DNA of 64,000 bases from an unidentified bacterial endosymbiont (GCF_918797525.1 NZ_OU963893.1:2728001-2792000); one strand, 5' to 3'. Counted from the stretch's first letter, positions 35,989-47,775 are shown. Notes: generated by a model not told the origin, from the sequence alone. Program-made: numbers and translations.

Positions 35989-37620
35989 TTAATGCTTGAT
36001 AATATAAAGATTCTTAACGGAAATATTATCCAGTGGGTCTTTACCGGTATAGCCTCCTACCCACGGTTTCACCAGTCGGGCGTTGACGTAGTAGTAGACC
36101 GGGACAATCGCAGAGTCTTTATCGAGCTGCTGTTCTGATTTCGCGTACAGTTCGGCGCGCTGAGCGTCATCTGCCACTTTCAGGGTTTCGCCAATCAGCT
36201 TATCGAACGCCGGGCTTTTATAGTGAGCAGTGTTGTTTGAACTGTCACTGAGCATGGTGTTCAGGAAGGAGGTTGGTTCATTATAGTCCGCACACCAGCC
36301 AGCACGCGCCACGTCGAAGGTGCCCTGATGGCGTGTATCGAGGAAGGTTTTCCACTCCTGATTTTCCAGTTTCACGTTCGCGCCCAGGTTTTTCTTCCAG
36401 ATTGACGCCACAGCGATTGCCAGTTTTTTATGCAGATCTGAGGTGTTGTACAGCAGGTTAAACGTCAGCGGCTTATCGGCGGTATATCCTGCTTCGGCCA
36501 GCAGTTTTTTTGCTTCCTGATTACGTTTTTCCTGGCTCCATTTGAACCACTCAGGTTCAACCAGTTTCATACCGTCGGTATAAGGCGGAGTGTAGCTGTA
36601 AGCCGGCAGGTCGCCCTGATTTTTGACTTTATTGACGATAATGTCACGATCCAGAGCCAGCTTCAGCGCGGTACGAACACGGACATCGTTGAACGGTGCT
36701 TTCTGGTTGTTAATTTCGTAATAGTAAGTGCATAAATACGGATCGACGTGAACTTCGTTCGGGATCTCTTTTTTCAGCTTCTGGAACAGTTCAATCGGCA
36801 TGTTGTTATAGGTCATGTCGATTTCACCGCTGCGGTAGCGGTTGACGTCCGTCACTTCCGACGAAATTGGCAGGTAGGTCACCTGGTTAATCACGGTTTT
36901 CGCGTTATCCCAGTACTGCGGGTTACGCTCCAGAACCATACGTTCGTTGACCACCCAGCTTTTCAGCTTATAGGCGCCATTGGTTACGATATTGGCAGGC
37001 TGGGTCCATTTCTCACCAAATTTCTCAATCGCGGCTTTTGGAACTGGCGACACTGACTGGTGCACCAGGAGTTTATAGAAGTACGGAACGGGCTCGCTCA
37101 ACGTAACTTCAAAGGTATTGGCATCAATGGCTTTAACACCGAGATCGGTGACAGGCTTTTTACCTGCGATGATGTCATCAATATTGGCAATATGCCCGTA
37201 CTGCAAATAGCTCGCGTAGGGAGAGGCGGTATTGGGATCCGCCAGGCGCTGCCAGCTATAGACGAAATCTTCGGCGGTAACCGGAGTACCGTCAGACCAT
37301 TTCGCATCTTTACGCAGATGGAAGGTCCAGACTTTGAAATCCTTGTTGTCCCATTTTTCTGCCACGCCCGGTGCCGGATGGCCGTCTACGTCAGTCACCA
37401 GCAAACCTTCGAACAGGTCACGGCTCACGTTAGACTCAGGAACACCTTCAATTTTATGCGGGTCGAGAGACTGCACTTCCGCGCCGTTATTACGTACTAG
37501 CGTTTGTTTTTCAGCCAGCTGAACCCCTGCCGGAACGTCTGCCGCCATTGCAACGTTGCCCGCGATTAGCGCAGTTAAAATCCCCGCCGCTACCAGACTT
37601 TTTTTGGTGATGATGGACAT
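35989..37620 (-). CDS. oppA: Periplasmic oligopeptide-binding protein OppA
   Basis: A 543-residue SBP_bac_5 protein with signal MSIITKKSLVAAGILTALIA to AMA and mature start ADVPAGVQLAEKQ. It binds peptides of two to five residues almost regardless of side chains and passes them to OppBC. First gene of the operon, with GGAG upstream of the ATG. In relatives its mRNA is repressed by the small RNA GcvB. Confidence 0.97.
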   Translation of the reverse strand: MSIITKKSLVAAGILTALIAGNVAMAADVPAGVQLAEKQTLVRNNGAEVQSLDPHKIEGVPESNVSRDLFEGLLVTDVDGHPAPGVAEKWDNKDFKVWTFHLRKDAKWSDGTPVTAEDFVYSWQRLADPNTASPYASYLQYGHIANIDDIIAGKKPVTDLGVKAIDANTFEVTLSEPVPYFYKLLVHQSVSPVPKAAIEKFGEKWTQPANIVTNGAYKLKSWVVNERMVLERNPQYWDNAKTVINQVTYLPISSEVTDVNRYRSGEIDMTYNNMPIELFQKLKKEIPNEVHVDPYLCTYYYEINNQKAPFNDVRVRTALKLALDRDIIVNKVKNQGDLPAYSYTPPYTDGMKLVEPEWFKWSQEKRNQEAKKLLAEAGYTADKPLTFNLLYNTSDLHKKLAIAVASIWKKNLGANVKLENQEWKTFLDTRHQGTFDVARAGWCADYNEPTSFLNTMLSDSSNNTAHYKSPAFDKLIGETLKVADDAQRAELYAKSEQQLDKDSAIVPVYYYVNARLVKPWVGGYTGKDPLDNISVKNLYIIKH

Positions 37621-38346
37621 TGTGTTGATACTCCACTCATTATAATTACTGGCCTTCGCCAGTTGTGTAATCCCCTGTTAGGGCCTGTACAGCGCAGGAG
37701 TTTTTTTTGCTGCTGTCAGGTTCTTTTTTACTTCTTGCTATCACCGACTTCATTATTACTGACTGCTCGTTTGGCCGTCTTGCGTCGATTCTTTACGCAC
37801 CACCCCTGTCTTAGGCGCGCATTTGATATCCGGGAAGAGAGCCACATGAAAATAATTCTCATCTTCTTGGTTTCTGCTGCAAAATATAAGGCCGGAAAGT
37901 ACCAAATGGCGGTTTCGTGCGCCAATACATTTTGCAAATTTGTTAAGTAATTCTCTTTTATGGTGGGTGAAATTTCTCTGGAAGACACCCTGCCTGACAT
38001 CAAAACCCAGATAAAACCCTTTAATTCAATACGATAGAGAAAAGCATCTCTATAAGCGCGTCGCTACGCTCTCGTCGACTGGTTTTGTACGAAAATTTAA
38101 CATGTGATTATTATTTAGCACATTATTCTGGGGGAACGTTGAAATTACTAATAACATTTCAGTTATCTCTCAGCAAGCCCCAGTGTATCATGTGATTAAA
38201 ATAACAGTGCGATTGCAGGATTTGTGTGCAGGTAAGATGCAATGAATTAACTAAATAGTTGAAATTTCAGATAAGAATATTATTAGAAGAATTTATTATG
38301 CCATGTGTGCATTTCAACTTTATTTATATGATTTGCTGATAATTAC
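37621..38346. other. Intergenic region oppA-ychE
   Basis: About 725 bases with no supported gene; open frames here are short and unlike proteins. The part close to oppA contains its leader and promoter. The stretch 38081-38340 is AT-rich, as expected for a region bound by Lrp or H-NS. I could not locate individual sites with confidence. Confidence 0.5.
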
Positions 38347-38372
38347 GTAAAAAAACGGAGCCGCTGGCTCCG
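38347..38372 (-). terminator. ychE terminator
   Basis: CGGAGCC (38356-38362) pairs with GGCTCCG (38366-38372), and on the minus strand TTTTTTT follows. Confidence 0.85.
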
Positions 38373-38390
38373 CTCTTTCATATGAAACAA

Positions 38391-39038
38391 TTAGTGCAAT
38401 AGCCCGGGGAAAATGCTTTTAATGCCGGTCACAATAAATTCAATTCCCAGCGCCATTAAGAGCAGACCCATGATACGCGTGATGACGTTGATGCCCGTCT
38501 GCCCGAGTAAACGCACCAGCCAGGGAGCCATGCGAAATACACCCCAGCAGCAGAGCGCAAAAAGCGCGATGGCTACGGAGAAGCCAATCAGGTGCATCAG
38601 GCTATGGTAGCGCGTACCCCATACAATTGTGGAACTGATTGCACCCGGCCCGGCCATCAGCGGTAAAGCCAGTGGTACTACGCCAATGCTCTCCCGGACT
38701 GAGGTCTCTGACTTCTCCTGCTTGTTCTGTTTATCTTCACCTAATTTTCCGCTGATCATCGACATGGCAATAGTGACGACCAGGATCCCCCCCGCAATAC
38801 GGAATGAATCGATAGAAATCCCAAATATCTGCAGGATGCCATCGCCTAAATACAAGGAGGTCAGCAAAATGATGGCCACAGAGAGGTTAGCCGTCAGATT
38901 GGTTTTATTCCTTGCCGCTGCTGTCTGGTAGCTGGTCATACTAATGAAGACAGGAATAATCCCTACCGGGTTAACCAGGGCAAACAGTCCGATAAAAAAC
39001 TTAAAATATGTAGGGAAATCAAAAAGCGTTTGAATCAC
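38391..39038 (-). CDS. ychE: YchE, MarC-family inner-membrane protein
   Basis: A 215-residue MarC/UPF0056 protein with six helices. The GTG at 39038, behind GGAGCG, gives the E. coli N-terminus (IQTLFDFPTYFKFFIGLFAL); the longer frame from 39119 is not supported. Some relatives were proposed as amino acid or antibiotic efflux proteins; the role is unsettled. Confidence 0.93.
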   Translation of the reverse strand: MIQTLFDFPTYFKFFIGLFALVNPVGIIPVFISMTSYQTAAARNKTNLTANLSVAIILLTSLYLGDGILQIFGISIDSFRIAGGILVVTIAMSMISGKLGEDKQNKQEKSETSVRESIGVVPLALPLMAGPGAISSTIVWGTRYHSLMHLIGFSVAIALFALCCWGVFRMAPWLVRLLGQTGINVITRIMGLLLMALGIEFIVTGIKSIFPGLLH

Positions 39039-39513
39039 ATTTCGCTCCGCGAATGAGCATGGGCCGGGAAAACAGTTATTATGATAAAACCGCGCTGAAG
39101 ATACGCTTTTTGGCAGCATTCTTCACCAGAAATTTGCGCGAAATCGTATCAATATAAGATGTTAACCATTTGTAAGTTCCATAACAGCATCGCTTGCAAT
39201 AGTTACGTAATTATTTAACAGTGGAATAATCTCTCTGAAATAACCCTGCTGAAAGGTATCAGCTTATGAGAAAATTGACGCAGATCATAATTTTCGTACT
39301 CAGAAGTGAGTAATCTTGATGACGCCCCCACAGGAAACCTATCAAAAAGGTATGATGCTAAGGTAAGGCTCTTTTAGTAAATTAGTGCGTTAGAGTACCC
39401 AGTAACCCTCTGTTTTATTGTGTGTTACGCAAGGACTAGTGGCTCTGACTATACTGACTCTCGTATCGAGCGCTGGTTTACTAATAGAGTTTAAACATTA
39501 TCAGGAGAGCATT
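39039..39513 (+). other. adhE upstream region
   Basis: About 475 bases with no gene, containing the ychE and adhE promoters. E. coli adhE has a long leader controlled by Cra, Fis, NarL and RNase III; I did not identify these sites one by one. Confidence 0.5.
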
Positions 39514-42192
39514 ATGGCTGTTACCAACATCGCTGAACTGAACGCACTCGTCGAGCGCGTAAAAAAAGCCCAGCGTGAATATGCCAATTTCACCCAAGAA
39601 CAGGTTGATAAAATCTTCCGCGCAGCCGCTCTGGCTGCTGCAGATGCTCGAATTCCTCTCGCTAAAATGGCCGTTGCCGAATCTGGTATGGGTATCATTG
39701 AAGATAAAGTGATTAAAAACCACTTCGCTTCAGAGTATATCTACAACGCCTATAAAGATGAGAAAACCTGTGGCGTGTTGTCTGAAGACCACACTTTCGG
39801 GACTATCACCATCGCAGAACCCATTGGCATCATTTGCGGTATTGTTCCGACCACTAACCCAACGTCAACGGCTATCTTCAAATCGCTCATCAGCCTGAAG
39901 ACCCGTAACGCAATTATCTTCTCTCCGCATCCACGTGCGAAAGACGCAACCAATAAAGCGGCAGACATCGTGCTGCAGGCAGCTATCGCTGCGGGTGCGC
40001 CTAAAGATCTTATCGGCTGGATCGATCAACCTTCTGTAGAACTGTCCAACGCGCTGATGCACCATCCGGATATTAACCTTATTCTGGCAACCGGCGGTCC
40101 AGGTATGGTTAAAGCAGCATATAGCTCCGGTAAACCGGCAATCGGCGTAGGCGCTGGTAACACCCCTGTCGTGATTGATGAAACCGCAGATATCAAACGC
40201 GCTGTTGCTTCCGTACTGATGTCCAAGACCTTTGATAACGGCGTAATCTGTGCGTCTGAACAATCCGTTGTGGTTGTTGATTCCGTTTATGATGCGGTTC
40301 GCGAGCGTTTCGCCAACCACGGTGGCTACCTGCTGCAGGGCCAGGAACTGAAAGCCGTTCAGGATATCATCCTGAAGAATGGCGGGCTTAATGCCGCTAT
40401 CGTTGGCCAGCCTGCCTATAAGATTGCTGAGCTTGCAGGCTTTACCGTTCCAGTAAGCACCAAAATCCTCATCGGCGAAGTTAACGTTGTCGATGAAAGC
40501 GAACCGTTTGCTCACGAAAAACTGTCTCCAACTCTGGCGATGTACCGTGCGAAAGATTTCAATGACGCGGTAGAAAAAGCCGAGAAACTGGTGGCTATGG
40601 GCGGTATCGGTCATACCTCTTGCCTGTACACTGACCAGGACAACCAGCCAGAACGTGTTGCTCACTTTGGTCAGATGATGAAAACAGCGCGTATCCTGAT
40701 CAACACCCCGGCGTCTCAGGGGGGTATCGGTGACCTCTACAACTTTAAACTCGCGCCATCCCTGACTCTGGGTTGTGGTTCATGGGGTGGTAACTCCATC
40801 TCTGAAAACGTTGGTCCAAAACACCTGATCAACAAGAAAACCGTTGCTAAGCGAGCTGAAAACATGTTGTGGCACAAACTTCCGAAATCTATCTACTTCC
40901 GCCGTGGCTCTCTGCCAATCGCGCTGGATGAAGTGATTACCGACGGTCACAAACGTGCGCTCATCGTGACTGACCGTTTCCTGTTCAACAACGGCTATGC
41001 AGACCAGATCACTTCTGTTCTTAAAGCGGCTGGTGTAGAAACTGATGTCTTCTTCGAGGTTGAAGCTGACCCAACCCTGAGCGTTGTTCGCAAAGGCGCT
41101 GAACTGGCGAACGCCTTCAAACCAGACGTGATCATCGCCCTGGGCGGCGGTTCCCCAATGGATGCCGCTAAAATCATGTGGGTTATGTACGAGCATCCGG
41201 AAACGCACTTTGAAGAACTGGCGCTGCGCTTTATGGACATCCGTAAGCGTATCTATAAGTTCCCGAAAATGGGTGTGAAAGCAAAAATGGTTGCGATCAC
41301 CACCACTTCCGGTACCGGTTCCGAAGTCACGCCGTTTGCGGTTGTTACCGATGATGCTACAGGTCAGAAATATCCACTGGCAGACTATGCGCTGACCCCA
41401 GACATGGCTGTGGTTGACGCTAACCTCGTGATGGACATGCCGAAGTCCCTGTGTGCTTTCGGTGGTCTGGATGCTGTAACGCACGCCCTGGAAGCCTACG
41501 TTTCTGTACTGGCTTCTGAGTTCTCCGACGGTCAGGCTCTGCAGGCACTGAAACTGCTGAAAGAAAACCTGCCAGCGTCCTACAATGAAGGGTCTAAAAA
41601 CCCTGTAGCCCGTGAGCGTGTGCACAGTGCGGCAACTATCGCCGGTATCGCGTTTGCTAACGCCTTCCTGGGCGTTTGCCACTCTATGGCGCACAAACTG
41701 GGCTCTCAGTTCCACATTCCACACGGTCTGGCGAACGCCCTGTTGATCAGCAACGTTATCCGTTATAACGCTAACGATAACCCAACTAAACAGACTGCCT
41801 TCAGCCAGTACGACCGCCCTCAGGCACGTCGTCGTTACGCTGAAATTGCAGACCATCTGGGTCTGAGCGCGGCGGGTGATCGTACTGCGGCCAAGATTGA
41901 GAAACTGCTGGCATGGCTTGATAGCATCAAAGCTGAGCTGGGCATTCCTAAATCCATCCGCGAAGCAGGCGTTCAGGAAGCAGATTTCCTCGCCCACGTT
42001 GATAAGCTGTCTGAAGATGCATTCGATGACCAGTGTACAGGTGCTAACCCGCGCTATCCGCTGATCTCCGAGCTGAAACAGATCCTGCTGGATACCTACT
42101 ACGGCCGCGAGTTTAAAGAAGGTGACGTTGCTGCCGTTAAAGTAGACGTACCGTTAACAAAAGCTGATAAAAAAGCGAAGAAAAGCGCTTAA
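39514..42192 (+). CDS. adhE: Bifunctional aldehyde-alcohol dehydrogenase AdhE
   Basis: An 892-residue fermentation enzyme reducing acetyl-CoA to acetaldehyde and then ethanol, regenerating two NAD+. The N-terminal acylating aldehyde dehydrogenase has its cysteine in [12 protein letters not shown]. The C-terminal iron-dependent alcohol dehydrogenase (from about 450) has [10 protein letters not shown] and metal-binding histidines in [20 protein letters not shown]. The protein assembles into spirosomes. ATG 39514 follows CAGGAGAG. Confidence 0.98.
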   Translation: MAVTNIAELNALVERVKKAQREYANFTQEQVDKIFRAAALAAADARIPLAKMAVAESGMGIIEDKVIKNHFASEYIYNAYKDEKTCGVLSEDHTFGTITIAEPIGIICGIVPTTNPTSTAIFKSLISLKTRNAIIFSPHPRAKDATNKAADIVLQAAIAAGAPKDLIGWIDQPSVELSNALMHHPDINLILATGGPGMVKAAYSSGKPAIGVGAGNTPVVIDETADIKRAVASVLMSKTFDNGVICASEQSVVVVDSVYDAVRERFANHGGYLLQGQELKAVQDIILKNGGLNAAIVGQPAYKIAELAGFTVPVSTKILIGEVNVVDESEPFAHEKLSPTLAMYRAKDFNDAVEKAEKLVAMGGIGHTSCLYTDQDNQPERVAHFGQMMKTARILINTPASQGGIGDLYNFKLAPSLTLGCGSWGGNSISENVGPKHLINKKTVAKRAENMLWHKLPKSIYFRRGSLPIALDEVITDGHKRALIVTDRFLFNNGYADQITSVLKAAGVETDVFFEVEADPTLSVVRKGAELANAFKPDVIIALGGGSPMDAAKIMWVMYEHPETHFEELALRFMDIRKRIYKFPKMGVKAKMVAITTTSGTGSEVTPFAVVTDDATGQKYPLADYALTPDMAVVDANLVMDMPKSLCAFGGLDAVTHALEAYVSVLASEFSDGQALQALKLLKENLPASYNEGSKNPVARERVHSAATIAGIAFANAFLGVCHSMAHKLGSQFHIPHGLANALLISNVIRYNANDNPTKQTAFSQYDRPQARRRYAEIADHLGLSAAGDRTAAKIEKLLAWLDSIKAELGIPKSIREAGVQEADFLAHVDKLSEDAFDDQCTGANPRYPLISELKQILLDTYYGREFKEGDVAAVKVDVPLTKADKKAKKSA

Positions 42193-42205
42193 TTGACAGC
42201 CTGTT

Positions 42206-42233
42206 AAAAAACCCGCCATTGGCGGGTTTTTTT
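42206..42233 (+). terminator. adhE terminator
   Basis: AAACCCGCC and GGCGGGTTT flank ATT, followed by a T-run. It is a strong intrinsic terminator 15 bases after the stop. Confidence 0.92.
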
Positions 42234-42271
42234 ATATCATTACGTGTGAGTTGAGGAGATTCTGAAGGGCA

Positions 42272-42886
42272 TTATTTACGGTTGTCATGTTGAATGCCCG
42301 CCAGTGAACCGACAACCAATGCTTCTTTATAGTGTTTGCGACAAACCGATACATAACGTTCATTCCCTCCTATTACCACCTGCTCGCCATCAGCGTAGGG
42401 TTTTCCGGACTGATCGAGGCGAAGCACCATACTGGCTTTACGGCCGCAGAAACAGATGGTTTTCAGTTCCACGAGCTTATCGGACCAGGCAAGCAAATAC
42501 TGACTCCCGGCAAATAATTCCCCGCGAAAATCCGTGCGCAGTCCGTAGCACAGCACGGGAATATCAAGCTCATCCACAACCTCAGAAAGCGCATGAACCT
42601 GCTCACGGGTGAGGAACTGGCTCTCATCAACCAGGACGCAATGAACAGGCTGTGAAGCGTGTGTATCGCGCAGATCGCGCAACAGGTCGGTTTGCGGATT
42701 AAACAGCCGGGCTGGCGACGAGAGGCCTATCCGCGAGCTTACCTTACCGGCGCCATAGCGATCGTCAATTTCTGCCGTGTAAACCACGGTACGCATACCG
42801 CGCTCCTGGTAATTGTATGAGGATTGCAGCAACGCCGTGGATTTACCGGCATTCATTGCCGAGTAGTAGAAATAAAGTTGTGCCAT
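42272..42886 (-). CDS. tdk: Thymidine kinase
   Basis: A 204-residue type II thymidine kinase phosphorylating thymidine and deoxyuridine. P-loop at [12 protein letters not shown], catalytic Glu in VDESQFL and zinc-binding cysteines in ICFCGRKA and VCRKH. The ATG at 42886 gives the E. coli start ([15 protein letters not shown]) rather than the longer frame from 42931. It is divergent from hns. Confidence 0.96.
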   Translation of the reverse strand: MAQLYFYYSAMNAGKSTALLQSSYNYQERGMRTVVYTAEIDDRYGAGKVSSRIGLSSPARLFNPQTDLLRDLRDTHASQPVHCVLVDESQFLTREQVHALSEVVDELDIPVLCYGLRTDFRGELFAGSQYLLAWSDKLVELKTICFCGRKASMVLRLDQSGKPYADGEQVVIGGNERYVSVCRKHYKEALVVGSLAGIQHDNRK

Positions 42887-43436
42887 TGGCCGTAAAACCC
42901 TAATCAATGTGTAATATTCCCAATGATTCATTGTACCATATTTTGTCTCGTCTTCAGCGACATACCGTACAGATTGTGTGGTTTAGAGAGTGGAACTCCC
43001 CCTTCCGGCTCACAAAAATAATCCGTTAAAACAGGGAGTAAACGCTTTCAGCGCCTCTTATAAGTTAAGCATTTCCTGAAACATAACACTTCTTTTTATA
43101 CTGGAATCAGCGCTGATTAAAATTCACTATTTATTAACTATTACCGTCGGAGCCAGGGCTTTTATGGAGTAATACAAAAGGCTGATATTTGTCCTGCGCA
43201 ACTATAATTCCTGCGCTAAATGTCACAAAAGAACATGTCACCAACGCGCCTAAGACCGGATGGGTGATAACAAGCGAGCCAGAAACAGGGTAAATTCTAA
43301 GAGAGCGTAATTAATAATAGTGGCCATTATTTGGTATTTTTTGAATTCCTTACATTCACACCTATTGCACAACTCAAATTATCGCTCTATTATTAGGACA
43401 ACAAACCACCCCCATTATAAGTTTGAGATTACTACA
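42887..43436 (+). other. tdk-hns intergenic region
   Basis: About 550 bases, AT-rich in the half near hns, with no gene. This is the hns promoter region, bound in E. coli by H-NS itself, Fis and CspA. Individual sites were not resolved. Confidence 0.5.
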
Positions 43437-43850
43437 ATGAGCGAAGCACTTAAAATTCTGAACAATATCCGTACTCTTCGTGCGCAAGCGAGAGAATGCA
43501 CCCTCGAAACGCTTGAAGAAATGCTGGAAAAATTAGAAGTTGTCGTTAATGAACGTCGCGAAGAAGAAAGCGCGGCGGCGGCTGAGGTTGAAGAACGTAC
43601 TCGCAAACTACAGCAATATCGTGAAATGCTGATTGCGGACGGTATCGATCCTAACGAATTGCTGAACAGCATGGCTGCAGCTAAAACCGGCACCAAAGCT
43701 AAACGCGCTGCTCGTCCTGCTAAATATAGCTATGTTGACGAGAACGGCGAAACTAAAACCTGGACTGGCCAGGGTCGTACTCCTGCTGTTATCAAGAAAG
43801 CAATGGATGAGCAAGGCAAAAAGCTGGAAGATTTCCTGATTAAGGATTAA
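43437..43850 (+). CDS. hns: Nucleoid-associated protein H-NS
   Basis: A 137-residue global silencer of AT-rich and foreign DNA. The N-terminal helical oligomerisation domain is about residues 1-65 and the C-terminal DNA-binding domain carries the hook [16 protein letters not shown]. The ATG at 43437 gives the known N-terminus ([20 protein letters not shown]). The AT-rich flavoprotein gene at 6082 is the kind of DNA it silences. A terminator follows. Confidence 0.98.
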   Translation: MSEALKILNNIRTLRAQARECTLETLEEMLEKLEVVVNERREEESAAAAEVEERTRKLQQYREMLIADGIDPNELLNSMAAAKTGTKAKRAARPAKYSYVDENGETKTWTGQGRTPAVIKKAMDEQGKKLEDFLIKD

Positions 43851-43867
43851 TCCGAATCTATTTTCTA

Positions 43868-43893
43868 AAATCCCGCTTAATGCGGGATTTTTT
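43868..43893 (+). terminator. hns terminator
   Basis: AAATCCCGC and GCGGGATTT flank TTAAT, followed by T-rich sequence. Confidence 0.9.
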
Positions 43894-43999
43894 ATACCTG
43901 CAATTCACGCTAAACATCCACTTACACTTTGTCATGCTCCGACAATAACCTCTTTATGTTCCCTGACATTGCGAAGCCACGGTAGCATGCCAGGGACAT

Positions 44000-44032
44000 A
44001 AAAAAACCGGTCAGCATACGCCGCACCGGTCT
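44000..44032 (-). terminator. galU terminator
   Basis: On the minus strand ACCGG pairs with CCGGT around a GC-rich loop, followed by TTTTTTT (44000-44005 on the plus strand is the A-run). Confidence 0.7.
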
Positions 44033-44051
44033 TGTTCAATTGACGCTCAGG

Positions 44052-44960
44052 TTATTTATTAATACCCATGCTGTCTTTAAGCCAGTCTTTAAATTCTTCA
44101 CCCAGCGTGTTGTGGCGGATGCCATATTCCACAAATGCCTGCATATAACCCAATTTATTCCCGCAGTCATGGCTCTTGCCCTTCATATGGTAAGCCTCAA
44201 CGGTTTCTTTCTCGATCAGCATATCAATGGCATCCGTCAACTGGATTTCATCGCCCGCGCCTGGAGGGGTCTTCGCCAACAATGGCCAGATTTCCGCGCT
44301 CAGGACATAACGACCGACAACCGCAAGGTTAGACGGCGCTACGTCGGCCTTAGGCTTCTCAACCACGCCAATCATCGGCACGCTCTCACCCGCTTGCAGC
44401 TTCACGCCTTTGCAGTCAACCACACCGTAGGCGGTCACGTCTGCAACCGGCTCAACCATAATCTGACTGCTGCCGGTATCGTCGAAGCGTTTAATCATCT
44501 CAGCCAGGTTATCCTGAGAGAGGTCGGATTCGAATTCGTCCAAAATAACGTCTGGCAGAATAACCGCGACAGGCTCGTCACCCACAACAGGATGTGCGCA
44601 CAGCACAGCATGACCCAGGCCTTTTGCCAGACCCTGACGAACTTGCATAATAGTGACGTGCGGTGGACATATAGACTGAACTTCAGCTAAGAGCTGACGT
44701 TTAACACGCTTTTCCAGCATCGCTTCGAGTTCAAAACTGGTATCGAAATGGTTTTCGATTGAGTTTTTAGATGAATGCGTAACCAGCACAATTTCAGTAA
44801 TGCCTGCAGCAATACATTCGTTAACGACGTACTGGATTAATGGCTTATCAACCAGAGGCAACATCTCTTTAGGGATTGCCTTAGTTGCGGGTAACATCCT
44901 GGTCCCCAATCCCGCTACCGGGATAACGGCCTTTCTGACTTTCGAATTTAGGGCAGCCAT
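44052..44960 (-). CDS. galU: UTP-glucose-1-phosphate uridylyltransferase GalU
   Basis: A 302-residue enzyme making UDP-glucose for LPS core, capsule, trehalose and galactose metabolism. The nucleotide-binding motif [19 protein letters not shown] lies near the N-terminus. The start at 44960 gives [17 protein letters not shown], equal in length to E. coli; the frame from 45002 is longer and unsupported. Confidence 0.97.
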   Translation of the reverse strand: MAALNSKVRKAVIPVAGLGTRMLPATKAIPKEMLPLVDKPLIQYVVNECIAAGITEIVLVTHSSKNSIENHFDTSFELEAMLEKRVKRQLLAEVQSICPPHVTIMQVRQGLAKGLGHAVLCAHPVVGDEPVAVILPDVILDEFESDLSQDNLAEMIKRFDDTGSSQIMVEPVADVTAYGVVDCKGVKLQAGESVPMIGVVEKPKADVAPSNLAVVGRYVLSAEIWPLLAKTPPGAGDEIQLTDAIDMLIEKETVEAYHMKGKSHDCGNKLGYMQAFVEYGIRHNTLGEEFKDWLKDSMGINK

Positions 44961-45160
44961 TGAAATTCTCCTGAGCTGTTCAAGTTTTGAACTTTTATGC
45001 ATTTAATAACGCGTTAAGTATATCAGCCTTCCCCAACAGTCCGGGTCTGAAAAGAACGCGTTACCGATCAATTAAGACAAATACGCATGAATCTGGACCG
45101 GGATACTAGCATTCCAGGCAAAACACAGGAAAAGCATTCTCTCGAATAAAAGTTAACTGC

Positions 45161-46174
45161 TTATTCCGTAGTCAACATTAAGCGTAACCGCCCACCGCCG
45201 CCCCAAATTTGGCACTGCCAGGAGGAACAACGGTGGCTTATTTGATTAACATAAGCTGTTCCCAATGTGCCAAGCGGTACACCGTTGCTCACCTGAATAT
45301 TATGTTCTCCAGTATTCAGGGTGGCATTCAGGCCTGCCGAAACGAGGATAAGATTTTTCAAATCACTATGGTAATAACCGACCAACAGCGGAAATTGCCC
45401 CGGTAAATTGGCCTGACGGAAAAGTTGGTTTACTTGCTTAAGTAACGTTCCTAACTCCGGCAATCTTTGTCCCTGGTGCGATAACTGTTCCTGCAACAGA
45501 CCATTAAATAGCGCCCGAAGTAACAACGCGGCTAATACGCCGTTATCTCCTGCCCGAGTGACATCAAGACAATAAAAGGCCAGATCCGCATCAGACAATG
45601 GCGCTATATCGAGCACCAGTCCGGGCTGATCGGCTGCAACCAGCTGTCGATAATTTACTCGACACTGAGAAATATTTTGCTGAACCGGCGGCTGAAGCTC
45701 CTGTAACAACTTCGCCGCCGCGAAAGGATCGCTGACTAATGCATCCCAATCCTGGAAAAGACGTTCTTCTTCCTCGACGCGAGAATTAAACATATTAGGG
45801 TACAGGCAAGCTAATACTGTTTCGCGTAAACGGGTCAAATCTTTAACCGGCTTCAATAGAATATCCTGTACCCCCAGGCGCAAGGCTTTGGCAATATCCG
45901 CCATATGCTCTGTCGCGGAAATGACCAGAATGGGTAGCGGGTCACCTTCATTGCGCAAATGCTCCACAAGCTTGAGGCCATTCATCCTCGGCATCTCAAG
46001 ATCGCAGATCATCAGATCGGGGGTAAAAACGGTCATTTTTTCCAGCGCGTCGATACCATCCACAGCGAGCGTTGTCATTGCGCCAAGTGAGGATAACCAC
46101 GATTCCAGCAGCGAGCGGAAAACGGGCTCGTCTTCAACAATCAGTATGTGTTTTCCGGTCAATGGCTGCGTCAT
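45161..46174 (-). CDS. rssB: RssB, adaptor for RpoS proteolysis
   Basis: A 337-residue response regulator. The receiver has Asp58 (MICDLEMPRMNGL), and the C-terminal part is a degenerate PP2C-like domain. RssB delivers sigma-S to ClpXP. It lies downstream of rssA in the same direction, as in E. coli. Confidence 0.95.
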   Translation of the reverse strand: MTQPLTGKHILIVEDEPVFRSLLESWLSSLGAMTTLAVDGIDALEKMTVFTPDLMICDLEMPRMNGLKLVEHLRNEGDPLPILVISATEHMADIAKALRLGVQDILLKPVKDLTRLRETVLACLYPNMFNSRVEEEERLFQDWDALVSDPFAAAKLLQELQPPVQQNISQCRVNYRQLVAADQPGLVLDIAPLSDADLAFYCLDVTRAGDNGVLAALLLRALFNGLLQEQLSHQGQRLPELGTLLKQVNQLFRQANLPGQFPLLVGYYHSDLKNLILVSAGLNATLNTGEHNIQVSNGVPLGTLGTAYVNQISHRCSSWQCQIWGGGGRLRLMLTTE

Positions 46175-46264
46175 GGTTCCTCCTGTGGCTTACAGTTACT
46201 CAATAGTGGCATGCTATTGGTACTATCGCCTGTCAGATTTTGCTGAAGTAATCAAAAAGGATGC

Positions 46265-47155
46265 TCAACGTGCTGTTCGCACCAAGGGTAACAACTCGTC
46301 CATTTTCTTTTCGACGGCCAGAGAGCCTGCTGCGATGGCGGCCTCAGCCCGGTGGAAATCAAGGGTAGAAATTTGTGGACAATAGGGTTGAATAAGAATA
46401 TCTGGCGGGTCACCCGCCATACGGTTGCGCTTAAGTCGGTTTTCAAGCACCTGAATGGAGGTGGTCATAATTTCCATTGCCGTAGGCGCACTCACCGAGC
46501 GACGCCCCATGCGTACGCGTAAACGTTCGTGCCAGGCCAGTTTCTCCCGCCCGGCATCGTCAGCATGCAGATTGACCGGCATAAGATCTTGTTGCATCAG
46601 GTGCGCATCATGTTGCAAATCGACGGCAATTACGATCTCTGCTCCCAACGCACGCGTCAGGGAGATAGGGACCGGATTGACCACTCCGCCATCAACAAGC
46701 CAGTAGCCGTTATGCGGGACAGGCGCCATTAACCCCGGTATGCTGCAGGAAGCGCGAACGGCAAGATGCAAATCGCCTTCGGTAAGCCAGAGTTCGCGTC
46801 CCGTACTGAGGTTGGTCGCGACGGCACCAAACGGCAACCGGCAATGGCTAAAATCGTTGAGAGGCATAATCTTGCTGAACTGATTGAAGACGCGTTCGCC
46901 ACGCAGTAATCCTCCGCGCTGCCAGGAGAGATCCATCAACCGCAGGACATCCCAGTAGCTAAAGGAACGCACCCAGCCTTCAAGTTCCGCAAGCTTACCG
47001 CATGCGTAGGCAGACCCGACCAGCGAACCGATAGAACAGCCCGCAACAATATCAACGCTAATACCCATCTTATTCAAGGCATTAATCACGCCAATATGCG
47101 ACCACCCCCGGGCTGAACCTGAGCCCAGCGCCAGTCCAATTTTCACTTTTCTCAT
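46265..47155 (-). CDS. rssA: RssA, patatin-like phospholipase family protein
   Basis: A 296-residue patatin-family protein. It has the oxyanion motif GSGSARGWSH, the nucleophile elbow GCSIGS and the DGG aspartate (LVDGGVV), so it is a predicted serine hydrolase. The start at 47155 gives the E. coli N-terminus (MRKVKIGLALG). It forms an operon with rssB, but its substrate is unknown. Confidence 0.93.
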   Translation of the reverse strand: MRKVKIGLALGSGSARGWSHIGVINALNKMGISVDIVAGCSIGSLVGSAYACGKLAELEGWVRSFSYWDVLRLMDLSWQRGGLLRGERVFNQFSKIMPLNDFSHCRLPFGAVATNLSTGRELWLTEGDLHLAVRASCSIPGLMAPVPHNGYWLVDGGVVNPVPISLTRALGAEIVIAVDLQHDAHLMQQDLMPVNLHADDAGREKLAWHERLRVRMGRRSVSAPTAMEIMTTSIQVLENRLKRNRMAGDPPDILIQPYCPQISTLDFHRAEAAIAAGSLAVEKKMDELLPLVRTAR

Positions 47156-47268
47156 TAGCCCTGCTTTACGTCCCCTGGATCCCGGCATAGCGTCAACGCA
47201 ACGGCTCAGTTAACATAGTGCTACCCGAAGCGTTTTACGCCTTTATTTTTTGTTACAGGAAGAGAATC

Positions 47269-47727
47269 GTGTCTCAACTCTGCCCCTGTGGTAGCGCTCT
47301 GGAGTATAGCTTATGTTGCCAGCGATATCTCACTGGAGAACAGGTTGCACCAGACCCGTCACACCTTATGCATTCGCGGTATGCTGCTTTTGTGATCAAA
47401 GACGCAGACTACCTGATCAAAACCTGGCATCCATCCTGTCAGGCGGCCCAATTCAGGCAGGATATCGTCAGCGGATTCGCTAACACCGAGTGGCTCGGCC
47501 TCAGGGTCTATGACTCTGCACCAGGCAGTAGCGCTGATGAAGGTTACGTGAGCTTTGTTGCCCGATTTACAGACAACAATAAGCCCGGCGTGATTATCGA
47601 ACGTTCCCGGTTCTTAAAGGAAAGTGGGCAGTGGTATTATATAGACGGTACGCGTCCTCAGTTTGGTCGTAACGATCCCTGCCCCTGTGGCTCAGGTAAA
47701 AAATTTAAAAAGTGTTGCGGGCAGTAA
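47269..47727 (+). CDS. ychJ: YchJ, SEC-C motif protein
   Basis: A 152-residue protein with cysteine-rich zinc motifs at both ends: [14 protein letters not shown] at the N-terminus and the SEC-C motif [18 protein letters not shown] at the C-terminus. The GTG at 47269, behind AGGAAGAG, is the E. coli start. Function unknown. Confidence 0.93.
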   Translation: MSQLCPCGSALEYSLCCQRYLTGEQVAPDPSHLMHSRYAAFVIKDADYLIKTWHPSCQAAQFRQDIVSGFANTEWLGLRVYDSAPGSSADEGYVSFVARFTDNNKPGVIIERSRFLKESGQWYYIDGTRPQFGRNDPCPCGSGKKFKKCCGQ

Positions 47728-47775
47728 TGCCTGATAACCCAGACTTCGCAAATACAAAAACAGGATTTCCCGGCG

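Noticed and set aside
40780..41997. 405-codon minus-strand frame opposite adhE
   Set aside because: Antisense shadow of a highly expressed gene with strong codon bias; the product has no recognisable domain.
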